A stretch of DNA of 64,000 bases from Arsenicibacter sp965247375 (GCA_965247375.1 CBDFHU010000032.1:62001-126000), one strand, 5' to 3'; positions 7,700 to 17,012 are shown, numbered from the stretch's first letter. The notes: generated by a model from the sequence alone, not told the origin. Made by a program: numbers and translations.

Positions 7700-8125
7700 A
7701 TGAAAACTAAAATTGTATTGTGTTTATTGGTATTAGGCGCTGCTTTTCCGGCATTTTCCCAGCAGAAAACCACCAGTGGTGACAAAAATAGCGCAGAGTA
7801 CGCCGAAAAAGGCTTGGTCAAGGTATCGGTTCTATATCCCTACGCAGAAGGTAAAACGTTTGATATGGACTACTACGAAAAAAAGCATATGCCCTTTGTG
7901 GCCGGTTTGTTAGGGTCTAATTTAGTGCGGTACACGATTGAAAAAGGTATGGCAAGCGGAGTGCCCAATACGCCGCTTCCCTTTATGGCTATCGGGAGTT
8001 TTTATGTCAAAAGTTTGAGTGACTATCAGGCCGCTATTGCGCCAAACCGTGAGGCGATCCGGGCTGATTTTCCGAAGTACACAAACGTAACCCCGACGAT
8101 ATTGATCAGCGAAGTTGTAAAGTGA
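7700..8125 (+). CDS. Exported EthD-family protein
   Basis: 141 residues with a signal peptide (MKTKIVLCLLVLGAAFPAFS, cleavage after AFSQ). The mature part matches the EthD fold (dimeric alpha/beta barrel): VKVSVLYPYAEGKTFDMDYYEKKHMPFV, where YYxxxHxP is the family's conserved segment, and a C-terminal YTNVTPTILISEV. EthD proteins act in ether degradation or as small ligand-binding barrels; an exported copy in this phylum usually has no assigned role. The stop TGA overlaps the next gene's ATG by one base (TGATG), indicating translational coupling. Confidence 0.8.
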   Translation: MKTKIVLCLLVLGAAFPAFSQQKTTSGDKNSAEYAEKGLVKVSVLYPYAEGKTFDMDYYEKKHMPFVAGLLGSNLVRYTIEKGMASGVPNTPLPFMAIGSFYVKSLSDYQAAIAPNREAIRADFPKYTNVTPTILISEVVK

Positions 8126-8373
8126 TGCGAGACTACTCACAAATGACACCCGATGAATTGGTGTCGGCAGCGGAAAAAACCAAATCGCAGAGGCTGTTAG
8201 TGGCGCTGTTGATCGGATTTTTGGTGGGTATGGCCATCTGGTCGGCAACGCACGGCGGTGGTTTTCTCATGACAACCGGGTTACTGATTGCCGCCGGCCT
8301 GATTGGCTCACGCTATACCAGAAAAGTAAAAAGTCTTCAGGCCGAAATAAACCGGCGGAATACAGCCCCTTAA
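8125..8373 (+). CDS. Small two-helix membrane protein
   Basis: 82 residues: a polar N-terminus (MRDYSQMTPDELVSAAEKTK), two adjacent membrane helices with a glycine-rich turn (LLVALLIGFLVGMAIWSATHGGG, FLMTTGLLIAAGLIGS) and a basic tail. A GTG at 8122 in the same frame is an alternative start, but the one-base overlap with the upstream stop favours ATG 8125. Function unknown. Coupled to the EthD-type gene and closed by a strong terminator, so the two form an operon. Confidence 0.7.
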   Translation: MRDYSQMTPDELVSAAEKTKSQRLLVALLIGFLVGMAIWSATHGGGFLMTTGLLIAAGLIGSRYTRKVKSLQAEINRRNTAP

Positions 8374-8413
8374 TGGTTTTTTGTCGCTGACCGGTAAGCT
8401 TTATATGTTGAGG

Positions 8414-8458
8414 AAAAGTGGCTCTTATCGCATCAACCACGTGATAAGAGCCACTTTT
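8414..8458. terminator. Intrinsic terminator after the EthD operon
   Basis: A 16-bp perfect stem (AAAAGTGGCTCTTATC, 8414-8429, pairing with 8443-8458) around a 13-base loop, with A and T flanks that make it usable in both directions. Confidence 0.85.
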
Positions 8459-8621
8459 CGTGTTTAAAATAAACCATTGCAACAAAAAAGTAAACAAAAA
8501 CTTGAGTTTATGCATTTTATCGATTAAATAGGTGGGATAGTTAGACTTTCTTCGCGGAAAGCGGCTGGCCTGCCCGTCCGTTTCGCTTTCCAGTTTTTGA
8601 ACATGAAAAAAGTCTACTGCC

Positions 8622-10862
8622 ATGAACATCTTCAGATCTGTCAGGGCGCTGGCGGCTTGCAGCCGCTGGTTATCCTCCGTGTACCACATCGCCGGTATTT
8701 GCCTGCTTCATTTCTTACTTTCAGGACTTTCGGTACAGGGCCAGACTTTGCCACAGGGCTTTAGTCTGGTTACCGTTGCTTCGGGCCTGAACCAGCCGAC
8801 CATCATGGCTACCAGTCCGGATGGCCGTATCTGGGTGGCCGAACAGGGCGGGAACCTTCGTATTGTCAAAAACGGGGCATTGCTGCCCACGCCTTTTGTG
8901 AGCCTGTCCGTCGATGCCAGCGGCGAACGGGGTCTGATTGGCGTGGTCATCGATCCGGCGTTTGCTACAAACCGCTATGTGTATCTGTATTACACCGTGC
9001 CGGGCAGCGGTACGGTAGCTCCTCATAACCGCGTCAGCCGCTTTACGGCTTCGGGTGATCTGGCTGCGGCGGGCAGTGAAACGGTGCTGCTGGATCTTGA
9101 TCCGCTGAGCGGTGCAACCAACCACAACGGAGGCGCGATGGCCTTTGGTCCCGATGGTAAGCTGTACATCGGTGTCGGTGAGAATGCCAATGCCCCCAAC
9201 GCCCAAAGCCTTAATAACCACCTTGGTAAAGTTCTGCGGATCAATCCGGATGGCTCCATTCCGGCAGATAATCCGTTCCCGACCGGTAACGATGCCCGGC
9301 GGCGGATTTGGGCATATGGCCTCAGAAACCCCTATACCATTACGTTTCAGCCCGGTACCGGACGTTTGTTTGTGAATGATGTCGGCCAGGACAGCTGGGA
9401 AGAAATTAACGACGCCACAGTCGGCGGCCAGAACTTTGGCTGGCCCGTTGCCGAGGGCGCAACGGGCACCCCCGGCCTTGCTAACCCGGTCTTTGCTTAT
9501 CCGCACGGCAGCGGCGACGGGAAGGGGTGTGCCATTACCGGCGGAGCTTTTTATGACCCTGCAAACGGCACCTATCCGGCAACCATGACAGGCAAGTATT
9601 TTTATCAGGACCTCTGTAATAACTGGATTAACTACATTGATCTCTCGGCGGGGGCAGCCGTACGCTCAGCCTTCGCTGCCGGTATGCCGGCAGGCGGGCT
9701 GGGCCTGACAATGGGGACGGATGGGGAGCTGTACAGCCTTAGCCGTGGTAGTGGCAGTAATGGCGGAAGACTTTACAAAATCCGGCACCTGATTCCCGAC
9801 GTACCGGAAGCGTTCCGGATGGTAGCGCCGGTGTATAACTGCCAGACTGGTGCCATCCAGTTTAAAACAACCGGCGGTAACGGAACACCGGTCGAGTATC
9901 AGGCGGTGGGTATTACGGACTGGACAACCGACCCGAATCAATTTATCGAAGCCGGTCTGCGGGCCGATCCGAAACCCATGATGTTGTGGGCGCGCCAGAG
10001 CAATTTGGTGGTCAATTACATGTTCAATCTTCAGGGAGCCTGCAACGGTACCAACCAACCGCCAACCTTTGTCGGTCCGCTGGCTAACGTATCGCTGTTG
10101 TCGGGGCAGTCACTGTCGCTGACGATCCAAAACAGTATTTTCTCGGATCCCGAAGGTGAGGTCCTGGTTTATTCGTCGTACGGATTGCCGCCGGGTATGT
10201 CGCTGAACGGCAATGTCATCAGCGGATCAACGACCCAGTCAGGCAATTTCCCGATAACGATTCAGGCAACAGACCCGTGGGGACTGGCCGCATCAGGGCA
10301 ATTTACGCTGACGGTGCAGCAGACAATCCCTATGGAGCCCTTGCGGCTGACGGCTCCGGTCTATAATTGTTCGACCGGTTCGCTGGTTTTTCAGACGTCG
10401 GGGGGCAACGGATCGCCCATTGAGTTTTTTGCTATTGGCGTAACACCCTGGACGCTCAATCCGATGCAGTATGTAGAGGCTGGATTGCGGGCTGATCCGA
10501 AACCGGTTACGCTGTATGCGCGGCAAAGCGGTATGGAAACCTCGTTTACGTTTAACCTGCCGGCGGCCTGCGGTCAGGCACGGGTAGCTACCGGCGATGA
10601 CGGAAAACCGTTCCGTACGCGCTTGTATCCGAATCCGGTCGGGCCGGCTGTAGTGGTAGGGATTGAAGGCGCAGCAGGACAGCGCATCCGGTTGCAGCTC
10701 ACCGACCTGAGCGGGAAACCCATTGCCGAGAAACAGCTGGATGTGACAGAAGCCGATCAGCGCACGAGTATGGATATGATCCGGCAGCCGTCGGGGATGT
10801 ACCTGTTGCGTGTCAGCAACGGACGGCAGTCCGAAACACTGCGGGTGTTGAAACAGGAGTAA
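8622..10862 (+). CDS. Secreted PQQ-dependent sugar/sorbosone dehydrogenase-like protein with T9SS sorting domain
   Basis: 746 residues. A signal peptide lies in residues 1-42 (ending VQGQ). Residues about 45-390 form a GSDH-type six-bladed propeller (GFSLVTVASGLNQPTIMA, WVAEQGGNLRIV, NHNGGAMAFGPDGKLYIGVG, GLRNPYTITF, VGQDSWEEIN, GQNFGWPVAEG), the family that oxidises sugars with PQQ. Then come an 80-residue module (APVYNC...EAGLRADPKP), an Ig/cadherin-like putative-Ig domain (about 485-570), a second copy of the same module (about 573-650) and a type A T9SS C-terminal sorting domain (LYPNPV...GMYLLRVSNG...LKQE). So it is exported across the outer membrane and probably surface-attached. A shrunken copy of its 3' end sits at 16.8-17.0 kb. 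Confidence 0.88.
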   Translation: MNIFRSVRALAACSRWLSSVYHIAGICLLHFLLSGLSVQGQTLPQGFSLVTVASGLNQPTIMATSPDGRIWVAEQGGNLRIVKNGALLPTPFVSLSVDASGERGLIGVVIDPAFATNRYVYLYYTVPGSGTVAPHNRVSRFTASGDLAAAGSETVLLDLDPLSGATNHNGGAMAFGPDGKLYIGVGENANAPNAQSLNNHLGKVLRINPDGSIPADNPFPTGNDARRRIWAYGLRNPYTITFQPGTGRLFVNDVGQDSWEEINDATVGGQNFGWPVAEGATGTPGLANPVFAYPHGSGDGKGCAITGGAFYDPANGTYPATMTGKYFYQDLCNNWINYIDLSAGAAVRSAFAAGMPAGGLGLTMGTDGELYSLSRGSGSNGGRLYKIRHLIPDVPEAFRMVAPVYNCQTGAIQFKTTGGNGTPVEYQAVGITDWTTDPNQFIEAGLRADPKPMMLWARQSNLVVNYMFNLQGACNGTNQPPTFVGPLANVSLLSGQSLSLTIQNSIFSDPEGEVLVYSSYGLPPGMSLNGNVISGSTTQSGNFPITIQATDPWGLAASGQFTLTVQQTIPMEPLRLTAPVYNCSTGSLVFQTSGGNGSPIEFFAIGVTPWTLNPMQYVEAGLRADPKPVTLYARQSGMETSFTFNLPAACGQARVATGDDGKPFRTRLYPNPVGPAVVVGIEGAAGQRIRLQLTDLSGKPIAEKQLDVTEADQRTSMDMIRQPSGMYLLRVSNGRQSETLRVLKQE

Positions 10863-11103
10863 CCATTTTTCGTGAAAATGTACAGCGATGGGGGCTTGGC
10901 GACTTTGGCCGCTCATGGCGACAAGCCAGGCTCAACTGGCAGGCAGGCTTTTTTACTTTTTAACGAAACAAGCATAGCTATTTTGCCTTATGGTACTTAT
11001 TAGTAACCGCTTATACTTATATTGGCTTCTGCTGTCATAATGAGAATTATATTGCCGTATCAACCAAATCAGTTCGTTTTCCACGTTTCAAATCACAAAA
11101 CCA
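10863..11103. other. Non-coding, truncated terminator remnant
   Basis: The sequence just after the stop (to about 10895) matches the region after the decayed copy at 16.99-17.02 kb, but only the left arm of that copy's terminator is present here. The rest shows no gene; a weak GCCAG/CTGGC hairpin followed by TTTTTTACTTTTT near 10925-10965 may act as a terminator. Confidence 0.4.
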
Positions 11104-11259
11104 ATGGAAGTTGCACTAATCATATCAGGTATAGTATTAGCATGGTACTGTTCAAAAGCACTCAGGGCTAACGCAAATAAACCCAATTGGAACAAAGCTA
11201 TTGCTGCGGCTGCTTTATGGCCATTTTCCTTATTTATCAAACGATTCAGGCAGTTCTAA
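11104..11259 (+). CDS. Small membrane protein, 51 residues
   Basis: An ATG at 11104 opens a 51-codon frame: MEVALIISGIVLAWYCSKAL, a polar stretch with asparagines and lysines, then IAAAALWPFSLFIKRFRQF. Two short hydrophobic helices flank a hydrophilic loop, with a basic C-terminus as expected for a cytoplasmic end. No family recognised. It stands alone between the sugar dehydrogenase and a divergent secreted-protein gene; supported by coding logic only. Confidence 0.4.
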   Translation: MEVALIISGIVLAWYCSKALRANANKPNWNKAIAAAALWPFSLFIKRFRQF

Positions 11260-11591
11260 ACGGCGGATTTTAAAATTTTGTCAGCGATTCGCTCCGCGTA
11301 GGTGGCCTGTTGGTCGATAGGCAGTACTTGAGGATGTGATGATTTTCACCCCAATGACAGCAGGTGAGTAGATATCCGTTTGGTCAGGTTGGAGCTTCGC
11401 GGTTCGTCTTTCGGCTGACAATTCGCACGCTCCTGTGAGTCAGGTTGACTGTCTTAACAGGTTCGTCCTGTCTACGGGCACCGGAAGCTGTTTTTCTAAG
11501 TTGTTGCAGCCATTCGGGCAGGGGCCACATCTGATGGAGTGTGATCCGTAGTACTGTATCGGAATAATACATAAGCTCATGACCAGATGCT
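11260..11591. other. Intergenic, nothing recognised
   Basis: About 330 bases with no convincing gene on either strand; a minus-strand 62-codon frame (11384-11572) has no family features or plausible promoter. Confidence 0.4.
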
Positions 11592-12008
11592 TTATAACTC
11601 TCTGATTTTAGGAAAATTAAGCGGTTTGCTATAATATATCTGAATCGCCGTTGCTATAAACTCCCTTACCGGGGTATATACTTGTTCGTCACCTAATTGG
11701 TATTGCTGTAAAGTTGTCAGCGCACTAGTCGCCAATTGAGCCGCCCGGAGTGGATCCTGAAATACAATCTCTTTGGCCATGTTGATTTTGCCCATTGCAA
11801 ATAAAAGGCGTGCCTGCAACGTATGCTGGTCCATAAAACTCCGGCGTTGAGCAATTATTTCCTCCAGCATCACACGCATTCGTTCGATTGCTTCTATCTG
11901 TCGTGAAATTACCTGATGCTCAATGTCGACCGAAGTTTGTGAGTAGGTAGGAAAGGCGGCAACAGCCATAAGCAGTAGTGTGATGATTGATACGAATTTA
12001 GTTTTCAT
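11592..12008 (-). CDS. Secreted hypothetical helical protein
   Basis: 138 residues with a signal peptide (MKTKFVSIITLLLMAVAAFP, cleavage near TYSQ). The mature protein is helical, with a long heptad-like segment HQVISRQIEAIERMRVMLEEIIAQR and a second helical region to residue 120. Likely periplasmic. No family recognised. A good -7 element (TAGCTTTG) lies about 32 bases upstream of the start on the same strand. Confidence 0.65.
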   Translation of the reverse strand: MKTKFVSIITLLLMAVAAFPTYSQTSVDIEHQVISRQIEAIERMRVMLEEIIAQRRSFMDQHTLQARLLFAMGKINMAKEIVFQDPLRAAQLATSALTTLQQYQLGDEQVYTPVREFIATAIQIYYSKPLNFPKIREL

Positions 12009-12039
12009 GGCTTTACGTTTTTATTGTTAAACATGGTGG

Positions 12040-12047
12040 CAAAGCTA
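12040..12047 (-). promoter_or_regulatory. Candidate -7 element (TAGCTTTG)
   Basis: On the minus strand this octamer fits TAnnTTTG and stands 32 bases before the start of the secreted helical protein. Confidence 0.45.
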
Positions 12048-12493
12048 ACCGACGGGCAAAGCGTGCGCTCATAAAAGGATGTGAGCGCCCCGTTTCTGAT
12101 GGTGAACAATGGGATTTATGTATGGCAAACAGATTAGCGGCCTGACTCATTGCTGACCCGGTTTGTGTTGTCTGTGCCCGTACAGCCTGTTTTCGGACAA
12201 AAAACCAGCGTCACCAACCTACACCATACCGCCCGCACGGGCTTTCGGCTGCATACTCGGGAGTTACCGCAGTACCCAATAAATACTCTCCCTTCTTTTC
12301 AGGCTTCGCACCCCAAAACAGGGCATTTACCTACTCGAAGCTAGTATTCACCTACAATTCCGGGTTTCCGCTTTCCGACCACCGTAATCTTGTATGGGAT
12401 TCGCAACGGACTTAATCCTTCAGGCATATCCCTTATGGGTCCTCACCCGAAAAAGTAATCAGACCAACTCATTTTTTAAAACTATAAAAGATA
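12048..12493. other. Intergenic, nothing recognised
   Basis: About 445 bases between divergent genes. A 64-codon plus-strand frame (12150-12344) is rich in H, T, P and R, has no start context and looks like chance. Confidence 0.4.
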
Positions 12494-13990
12494 ATGAAAA
12501 AGCAAATTACGTATGCTGCTATAACAGCCACGTTCCTGATGTGGAACTGTAAATCTACTGATATCGAGAAGGTTGATGTGACGGAAGCGACTAATATTGT
12601 CCATTCAGGAGGGCGGATAGCTCCACCGCCTAAGGTATGGGATTTAACGCTGGGTGGATCCGGCATTGATATATTGACTGTCGCCGTAAACAACCCTACG
12701 ACTTCGGGAGGGTATATTTTTGGTGGTTCCTCTAATTCGCCGGTTTCTGCGGGCTTTAACGATAGGTTTGAGGCCTATGGAGGGAATGATTACTGGGTGG
12801 TTAAAGTAACCGCCGATGGTACGTTTAAACATTATAACCGAGCTATAGGTGGTTCCGGAGAAGACCGGTTAGCGTCCATCGTGCCGCTGTCAGACATGAC
12901 CATGGTACTGGGCGGGTCGTCTAATTCGCCGGCTGAGGATATGTCTAAAAGCCAGGGTTCCAAAGGGGGGTATGATTACTGGATTGTCAAAGTAAACCGC
13001 TTTGGCAACGTGATATGGGATAACGTACTCGGGGGAACCAATGAAGACCACCTGACCTCGATGGTGGCCACCAACGACGGGGGCTTTCTGGTAGGGGGCA
13101 TCTCGGCCTCGCTGGCCAATAAAGTTACGCCGGTAATCGGAAACCCGCTGGGAGGAATAAGCTCTTTCCAACCCCAGCCAGTCAGCAGTGACAAATCAAT
13201 GAACAGTTGTAACGGGAGCTACGACTACTGGATTGTCAAGGTGGACGGCAACGGCAAGAAGCAGTGGGATATAACCCTGGGCAACGGAGGCAATGACTAT
13301 TTGAAATCGGTCGTCAAGGCAGCAGATGGAGGCTATCTGCTGGCAGGCTACTCATCATCTGAGGGGTTGGCAGGCAACAAAACGGCTGCCGGTAAAGGAG
13401 GTTATGACTACTGGGTCGTCAAGATTGACGCCAATGGTAATAAGCAGTGGGATAAGACGTTCGGAGGAACGCAGGACGATCAGTTAGCCAAGGCGGCCGC
13501 TACGCCCGATGGCGGGTTTGTACTGGGCGGTAGCTCGTCCTCGCCCGCCGGAGCTGACAAGACAGAAGGTCTGCGCGGTACTGCCGGTCAGAACGACTAC
13601 TGGGTTGTCAAGATTGATGCCAATGGCAATAAGCAGTGGGATAAGACGGTTGGGAGCCCCGGCGACGATACCTTTAAGTCACTGGCCGTAACAGCCGATG
13701 GAGGGATCTGGCTGGGTGGCGAAACGCCTTCTGCTCCCGGAGGTGAAAAAATAGACATACCTAAAGGCGTTTTAGATTACTGGATTGCAAAACTGGAAGC
13801 GGATGGACGTTATCTGGGGCAGGATAAAACCCTGGGCGGAACGGCTACAGATAAGTTAGGCGATATGCTGGTAACCGCCGATGGCGGAATCATTGCCGCC
13901 GGTTCGTCTCAATCCCAGCCCGGAGGAATCAGTGACAAAAGTGAGCGGCCCAAAGGGATAATGAACTATTGGGTTATAAAGCTGAGATAA
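12494..13990 (+). CDS. Surface lipoprotein with about eight GGSxxD/DYWVVK repeats (propeller-like)
   Basis: 498 residues. The N-terminus MKKQITYAAITATFLMWNCK suggests a lipoprotein with cysteine 19, though MWNC is a loose lipobox. The rest is a tandem array of about 55-65-residue units following the pattern W-D-x-T-x-G-G-x-x-x-D-x-L ... DGGxxLGGxSSSPAG ... DYWVVKIDANGNKQ. Such repeats are common in secreted Cytophagales proteins and are expected to build a beta propeller. The best preserved units (about residues 240-400) are almost identical. No catalytic motif and no T9SS tail. Followed by a strong terminator, so monocistronic. Possibly binds a ligand or matrix component; inference. Confidence 0.75.
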   Translation: MKKQITYAAITATFLMWNCKSTDIEKVDVTEATNIVHSGGRIAPPPKVWDLTLGGSGIDILTVAVNNPTTSGGYIFGGSSNSPVSAGFNDRFEAYGGNDYWVVKVTADGTFKHYNRAIGGSGEDRLASIVPLSDMTMVLGGSSNSPAEDMSKSQGSKGGYDYWIVKVNRFGNVIWDNVLGGTNEDHLTSMVATNDGGFLVGGISASLANKVTPVIGNPLGGISSFQPQPVSSDKSMNSCNGSYDYWIVKVDGNGKKQWDITLGNGGNDYLKSVVKAADGGYLLAGYSSSEGLAGNKTAAGKGGYDYWVVKIDANGNKQWDKTFGGTQDDQLAKAAATPDGGFVLGGSSSSPAGADKTEGLRGTAGQNDYWVVKIDANGNKQWDKTVGSPGDDTFKSLAVTADGGIWLGGETPSAPGGEKIDIPKGVLDYWIAKLEADGRYLGQDKTLGGTATDKLGDMLVTADGGIIAAGSSQSQPGGISDKSERPKGIMNYWVIKLR

Positions 13991-14005
13991 TAAAACAGGT
14001 ATTCG

Positions 14006-14044
14006 ACAAAGGGTCTGTCTCTGAATGGAAAACAGACCCTTTGT
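14006..14044. terminator. Intrinsic terminator, convergent region
   Basis: A 13-bp perfect stem ACAAAGGGTCTGT / ACAGACCCTTTGT with TTTTC after it, 16 bases after the repeat lipoprotein's stop and just before the converging histidine-kinase gene's end. Confidence 0.85.
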
Positions 14045-14072
14045 TTTCGGGCAAAAAACAACGATCAGTGAA

Positions 14073-15935
14073 TCAGGCCATTGCTGATTCTTTTTCCAGA
14101 CCAGGTATTGACTTCTTTTCAGGAACTGGTAGAGTCAGCAGGAACTGGGTGCCCTGATCGGCAGTGACGTCCAGATGCCCTCTGATCTGTTTGATTAGGG
14201 AGCTAATGAGTCGCTTGCCAAACGAACGACCTGGCTTTTGCCACTGACTCACATCCATGCCCGGGCCATTGTCTTTGATTTCGAGATATAGCTGATCTTC
14301 CTTCCACAGGCTTATGCTCAGGCTTGGTGCATCAAGCCCTTTATAGGCATGTTTGAAAGCATTGGTAGTCAATTCGTTCAAAATCAAACCCAGCGGTACG
14401 GCCAGTTCTACATCCAAATCAATTGGAGCAACATTTAACCGGAGATTGAAGTTGTTCTGGTGGTTAAAGGATTGCATCAATCCGTGTACCAACTCGTCGA
14501 TATAAGTCTGCATATTCACCCGGGTGACGTTATCGGTCTGGTACAATTGCTGATGAATCAACGACATGGCCTCTACCCGCTGTTGCCCTTCCCGTACGGC
14601 TCGCACGGCATTTTCGTCTTCCAGCCGGTTCGACTGCAAATACAACAGGCTGGACACAATGGCGAGGTTATTTTTGACCCGGTGGTGCAGTTCCCGCATG
14701 AGCTCTTTCAATTGGCCCGATTGTTTATTGATCCGTTCGTTGGCATCAGACAGTGTTTGGTTGGTTTCGGCCAGTTTGCCGTTAACCTGCCGAATAGTGC
14801 GGTACTGAAAGAACATAATGCCAAGTAATAGCAACAGAACAATCGTCCCGCCCGTAAGCCAGGCTAATTGTTGTTGCTGCCGGAGGTTGTCTTCATCCAG
14901 TTGTTCGATCTGACGTTGTTTTTCACGGGTTTGAAACCGGGTTTCTGTTTCTATGAGCTGGCGGCTTTTATCGGCATTAAATACACTGTCCCGATAAACC
15001 ATACCCAGTTTTTGATACTGAAAAGCCTGCCGGTACTGGCCACGTTTTTCGTAAATAGCTGTTAGTGTCTCGTATATATTCTGGTAATAGGGAGGTGATT
15101 TTAATTGCGCGTTGGCCCAGGCCAGGCCCAGCCGGATATATCGTTCGGCCTCGTCGGGTTTATTGAGCAATAACAGCGTGTTTGGTAGATTCACATAAAT
15201 CATGCCTTCTAATTCTACATCTTTTGCCGCTTTGGCTGCTTTTAGACATTGCTGATAAATGGCTGCTGACTGCTGGTATTGCCCCGCGTTTTTGAGAATG
15301 ATGGCCCGATTAAATAATGACACTGTGTAAGAACCGTCTTCCCTGAGCGATTGGTAGATGCGAAGCGCTAAGTCATTATAGTGAAGTGCCTGACTATATT
15401 GTTTACGAATGTCTTCAATGGACGCCAGATCATTATAAATGTTGGCAATTTCTGACTCAAGCTTTTGCTGCCGGGCAATGGCCAATGCCAGTTCGCAGTA
15501 TTGCTGTGCTTTTTCTAATTCACGAAGACTAATATACACGCCCTCAATTCGTTGCAAAGCCCTGAGTTGCCGTCGATATTCACCGGCCGACCGGAAAACA
15601 GATTGTGCTTTTAAGTAATGTGATATGGCCTTTGTCGGGTCATTCTGATTGCGTTCCATATTTCCCATGGCCATATACGTTCTGCCCATCTGAACCTGAT
15701 TATTGGTGTGTCGGGCAATTTGGCTCATTTCCCTGGTGGCAATAGCTGCTTCCGGAAACCTGCTATGGTCCAGGGCCATTACACTATAATCATAGAGCCG
15801 TTCAAAACGGGCAGAGTCTGACAAAGCGGTAATCTGATTTTGCAAAATCTGGAAGGCAGGCAACGTGTCCGGTTGCCCCATCACATGCTGTAGCAGAGCC
15901 AGACAGAAAACAAGGCAGAAGAAAGGAAACTTCAT
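14073..15935 (-). CDS. TPR-containing sensor histidine kinase (HisKA_2/HWE-like)
   Basis: 620 residues. A signal peptide (about 1-20) is followed by a periplasmic array of TPR-like helices (about 35-320), a coiled coil, one membrane helix (WLTGGTIVLLLLLGIMFFQY, about 355-378), a second coiled coil, the dimerisation box ELHHRVKNNLAIVSSLL (phosphoacceptor His near 413) and an ATPase domain with N-box LNELTTNAFKHAYKG and G-box DNGPGMD. The HHRVKNN form marks the HisKA_2 group. It follows its probable partner, the LytTR response regulator, by 34 bases in the same operon. The signal sensed is unknown; TPR sensors of this phylum usually sense through protein contacts. Confidence 0.9.
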   Translation of the reverse strand: MKFPFFCLVFCLALLQHVMGQPDTLPAFQILQNQITALSDSARFERLYDYSVMALDHSRFPEAAIATREMSQIARHTNNQVQMGRTYMAMGNMERNQNDPTKAISHYLKAQSVFRSAGEYRRQLRALQRIEGVYISLRELEKAQQYCELALAIARQQKLESEIANIYNDLASIEDIRKQYSQALHYNDLALRIYQSLREDGSYTVSLFNRAIILKNAGQYQQSAAIYQQCLKAAKAAKDVELEGMIYVNLPNTLLLLNKPDEAERYIRLGLAWANAQLKSPPYYQNIYETLTAIYEKRGQYRQAFQYQKLGMVYRDSVFNADKSRQLIETETRFQTREKQRQIEQLDEDNLRQQQQLAWLTGGTIVLLLLLGIMFFQYRTIRQVNGKLAETNQTLSDANERINKQSGQLKELMRELHHRVKNNLAIVSSLLYLQSNRLEDENAVRAVREGQQRVEAMSLIHQQLYQTDNVTRVNMQTYIDELVHGLMQSFNHQNNFNLRLNVAPIDLDVELAVPLGLILNELTTNAFKHAYKGLDAPSLSISLWKEDQLYLEIKDNGPGMDVSQWQKPGRSFGKRLISSLIKQIRGHLDVTADQGTQFLLTLPVPEKKSIPGLEKESAMA

Positions 15936-15969
15936 GATACGTAACGTTAGGGTGGTTTTACGGCTAATC

Positions 15970-16755
15970 TCAGCGGGATTGAAAATGCCGCATGAAACCC
16001 TCTTTGTATTGTTGTCCGAACGGAATGGTCAGGGTGTCGATAAAAATTTCACGATCATTAAAGCCTTTCAGATGGTTTACATTGACCACATACGAACGGT
16101 GTACCCGCAGCAAGGATGGATACTCCAGCCGCTCGAGCAGGTTACTGAGTGATAAGCGAAGTACATACTTATGGTGTTTGGTTAAAATAGTGGTATACGT
16201 GTTATCGGCTTCCAGTAGCAGGATGTCGTTGAGTGGAACACCGACAAACTGATAATTGTGTTTGATGAAAACCTGATCACCACTGCGGAGGATAGATTCA
16301 CGATGGCTGCTTTCCTTCTCCTGACTACCTGATTTTGGTTCTGACGTACTGGGTTGTGGTAGCCGGCGCATGACATAATTATGAATAGCGAGGTCAATCG
16401 CAAGCTGTAAGTTATCGGGTCGGACGGGTTTCGCAAGGTAAGCGGCGGGGAATGTCTCCTTGGCTCGTTCAACGGTTTCTTTGTCGGTTTGGGAAGTAAG
16501 GTAAATGACCGGAGCCGGTTTAAATGCTAAAATTCGGCGAATTGTCTCAATACCATCCCAATTGTCCTTCAGATTGATGTCGCAGAGAATCAGATCAACA
16601 CGGTTTTGCTGATAGAGGGATAGGGCTTCCGGCCCATTGTCAGTCACGCCGGCAATGGTATATCCCTGGGCTTCCAGGAGGTCGCTGATATAAAGTGCCA
16701 GGACGGCCTCATCTTCGATAACCAAAATTTGAATGGCAGAATCTGACATATACAT
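15970..16755 (-). CDS. LytTR-family response regulator
   Basis: 261 residues. A receiver domain occupies about 8-125, with the acidic pair ED near 15, phosphoacceptor in LILCDINLK near residue 59, threonine in YLTSQT and lysine in YLAKPV near 113. A short linker leads to a LytTR DNA-binding domain (about 160-255: FIKHNYQFVGVPLNDILLLE, LLRVHRSYVVNVNHLKGF). Start choice: ATG 16755 or 16749 (MSDSAIQ). First gene of a two-gene operon with the TPR kinase. LytTR regulators bind paired 9-bp sites near promoters; no target can be named from this window. Confidence 0.9.
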   Translation of the reverse strand: MYMSDSAIQILVIEDEAVLALYISDLLEAQGYTIAGVTDNGPEALSLYQQNRVDLILCDINLKDNWDGIETIRRILAFKPAPVIYLTSQTDKETVERAKETFPAAYLAKPVRPDNLQLAIDLAIHNYVMRRLPQPSTSEPKSGSQEKESSHRESILRSGDQVFIKHNYQFVGVPLNDILLLEADNTYTTILTKHHKYVLRLSLSNLLERLEYPSLLRVHRSYVVNVNHLKGFNDREIFIDTLTIPFGQQYKEGFMRHFQSR

Positions 16756-16772
16756 GAAAAAAAGATGGAGAG

Positions 16773-16780
16773 CAAATATA
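16773..16780 (-). promoter_or_regulatory. Candidate -7 element (TATATTTG) for the two-component operon
   Basis: The minus strand reads TATATTTG about 18 bases before the response-regulator start, matching TAnnTTTG. No clear -33 TTG. Confidence 0.4.
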
Positions 16781-16830
16781 AAAGAAACTCCACTTATTCT
16801 ACATGAACGGTCTCTACAGATGTTTCATTG

Positions 16831-17012
16831 GTGTATAACTGTCAGATTGGTGCCATTCGGTTTAAAACGACCGGACGGAGGCCGATCAGCGCACAAACAT
16901 GGATATGATCCGGCAGCCGTCAGGGATGTACCTGCTGCGTGTCAGCAACGGACGGCAGTCCGAAACACGGCGGGTGCTGAAACAGGAGTAACCATTTTTC
17001 GTAAAAATGCAC
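16831..17012 (+). pseudogene. Decayed, internally deleted copy of the sugar-dehydrogenase 3' end
   Basis: 16831-16874 closely matches 9831-9875 (the start of the first YNCxTG module of the sugar dehydrogenase) and 16878-17012 continues with a close match to 10749 onward (T9SS sorting tail, stop codon and 3' flank). About 870 bases between these points are missing. It has no signal peptide or usable start. It reports a former paralogue at this site, shortened by deletion. Confidence 0.8.

Noticed and set aside
12150..12344. 64-codon open frame
   Set aside because: Composition rich in H, T, P and R, no family features, no start context.
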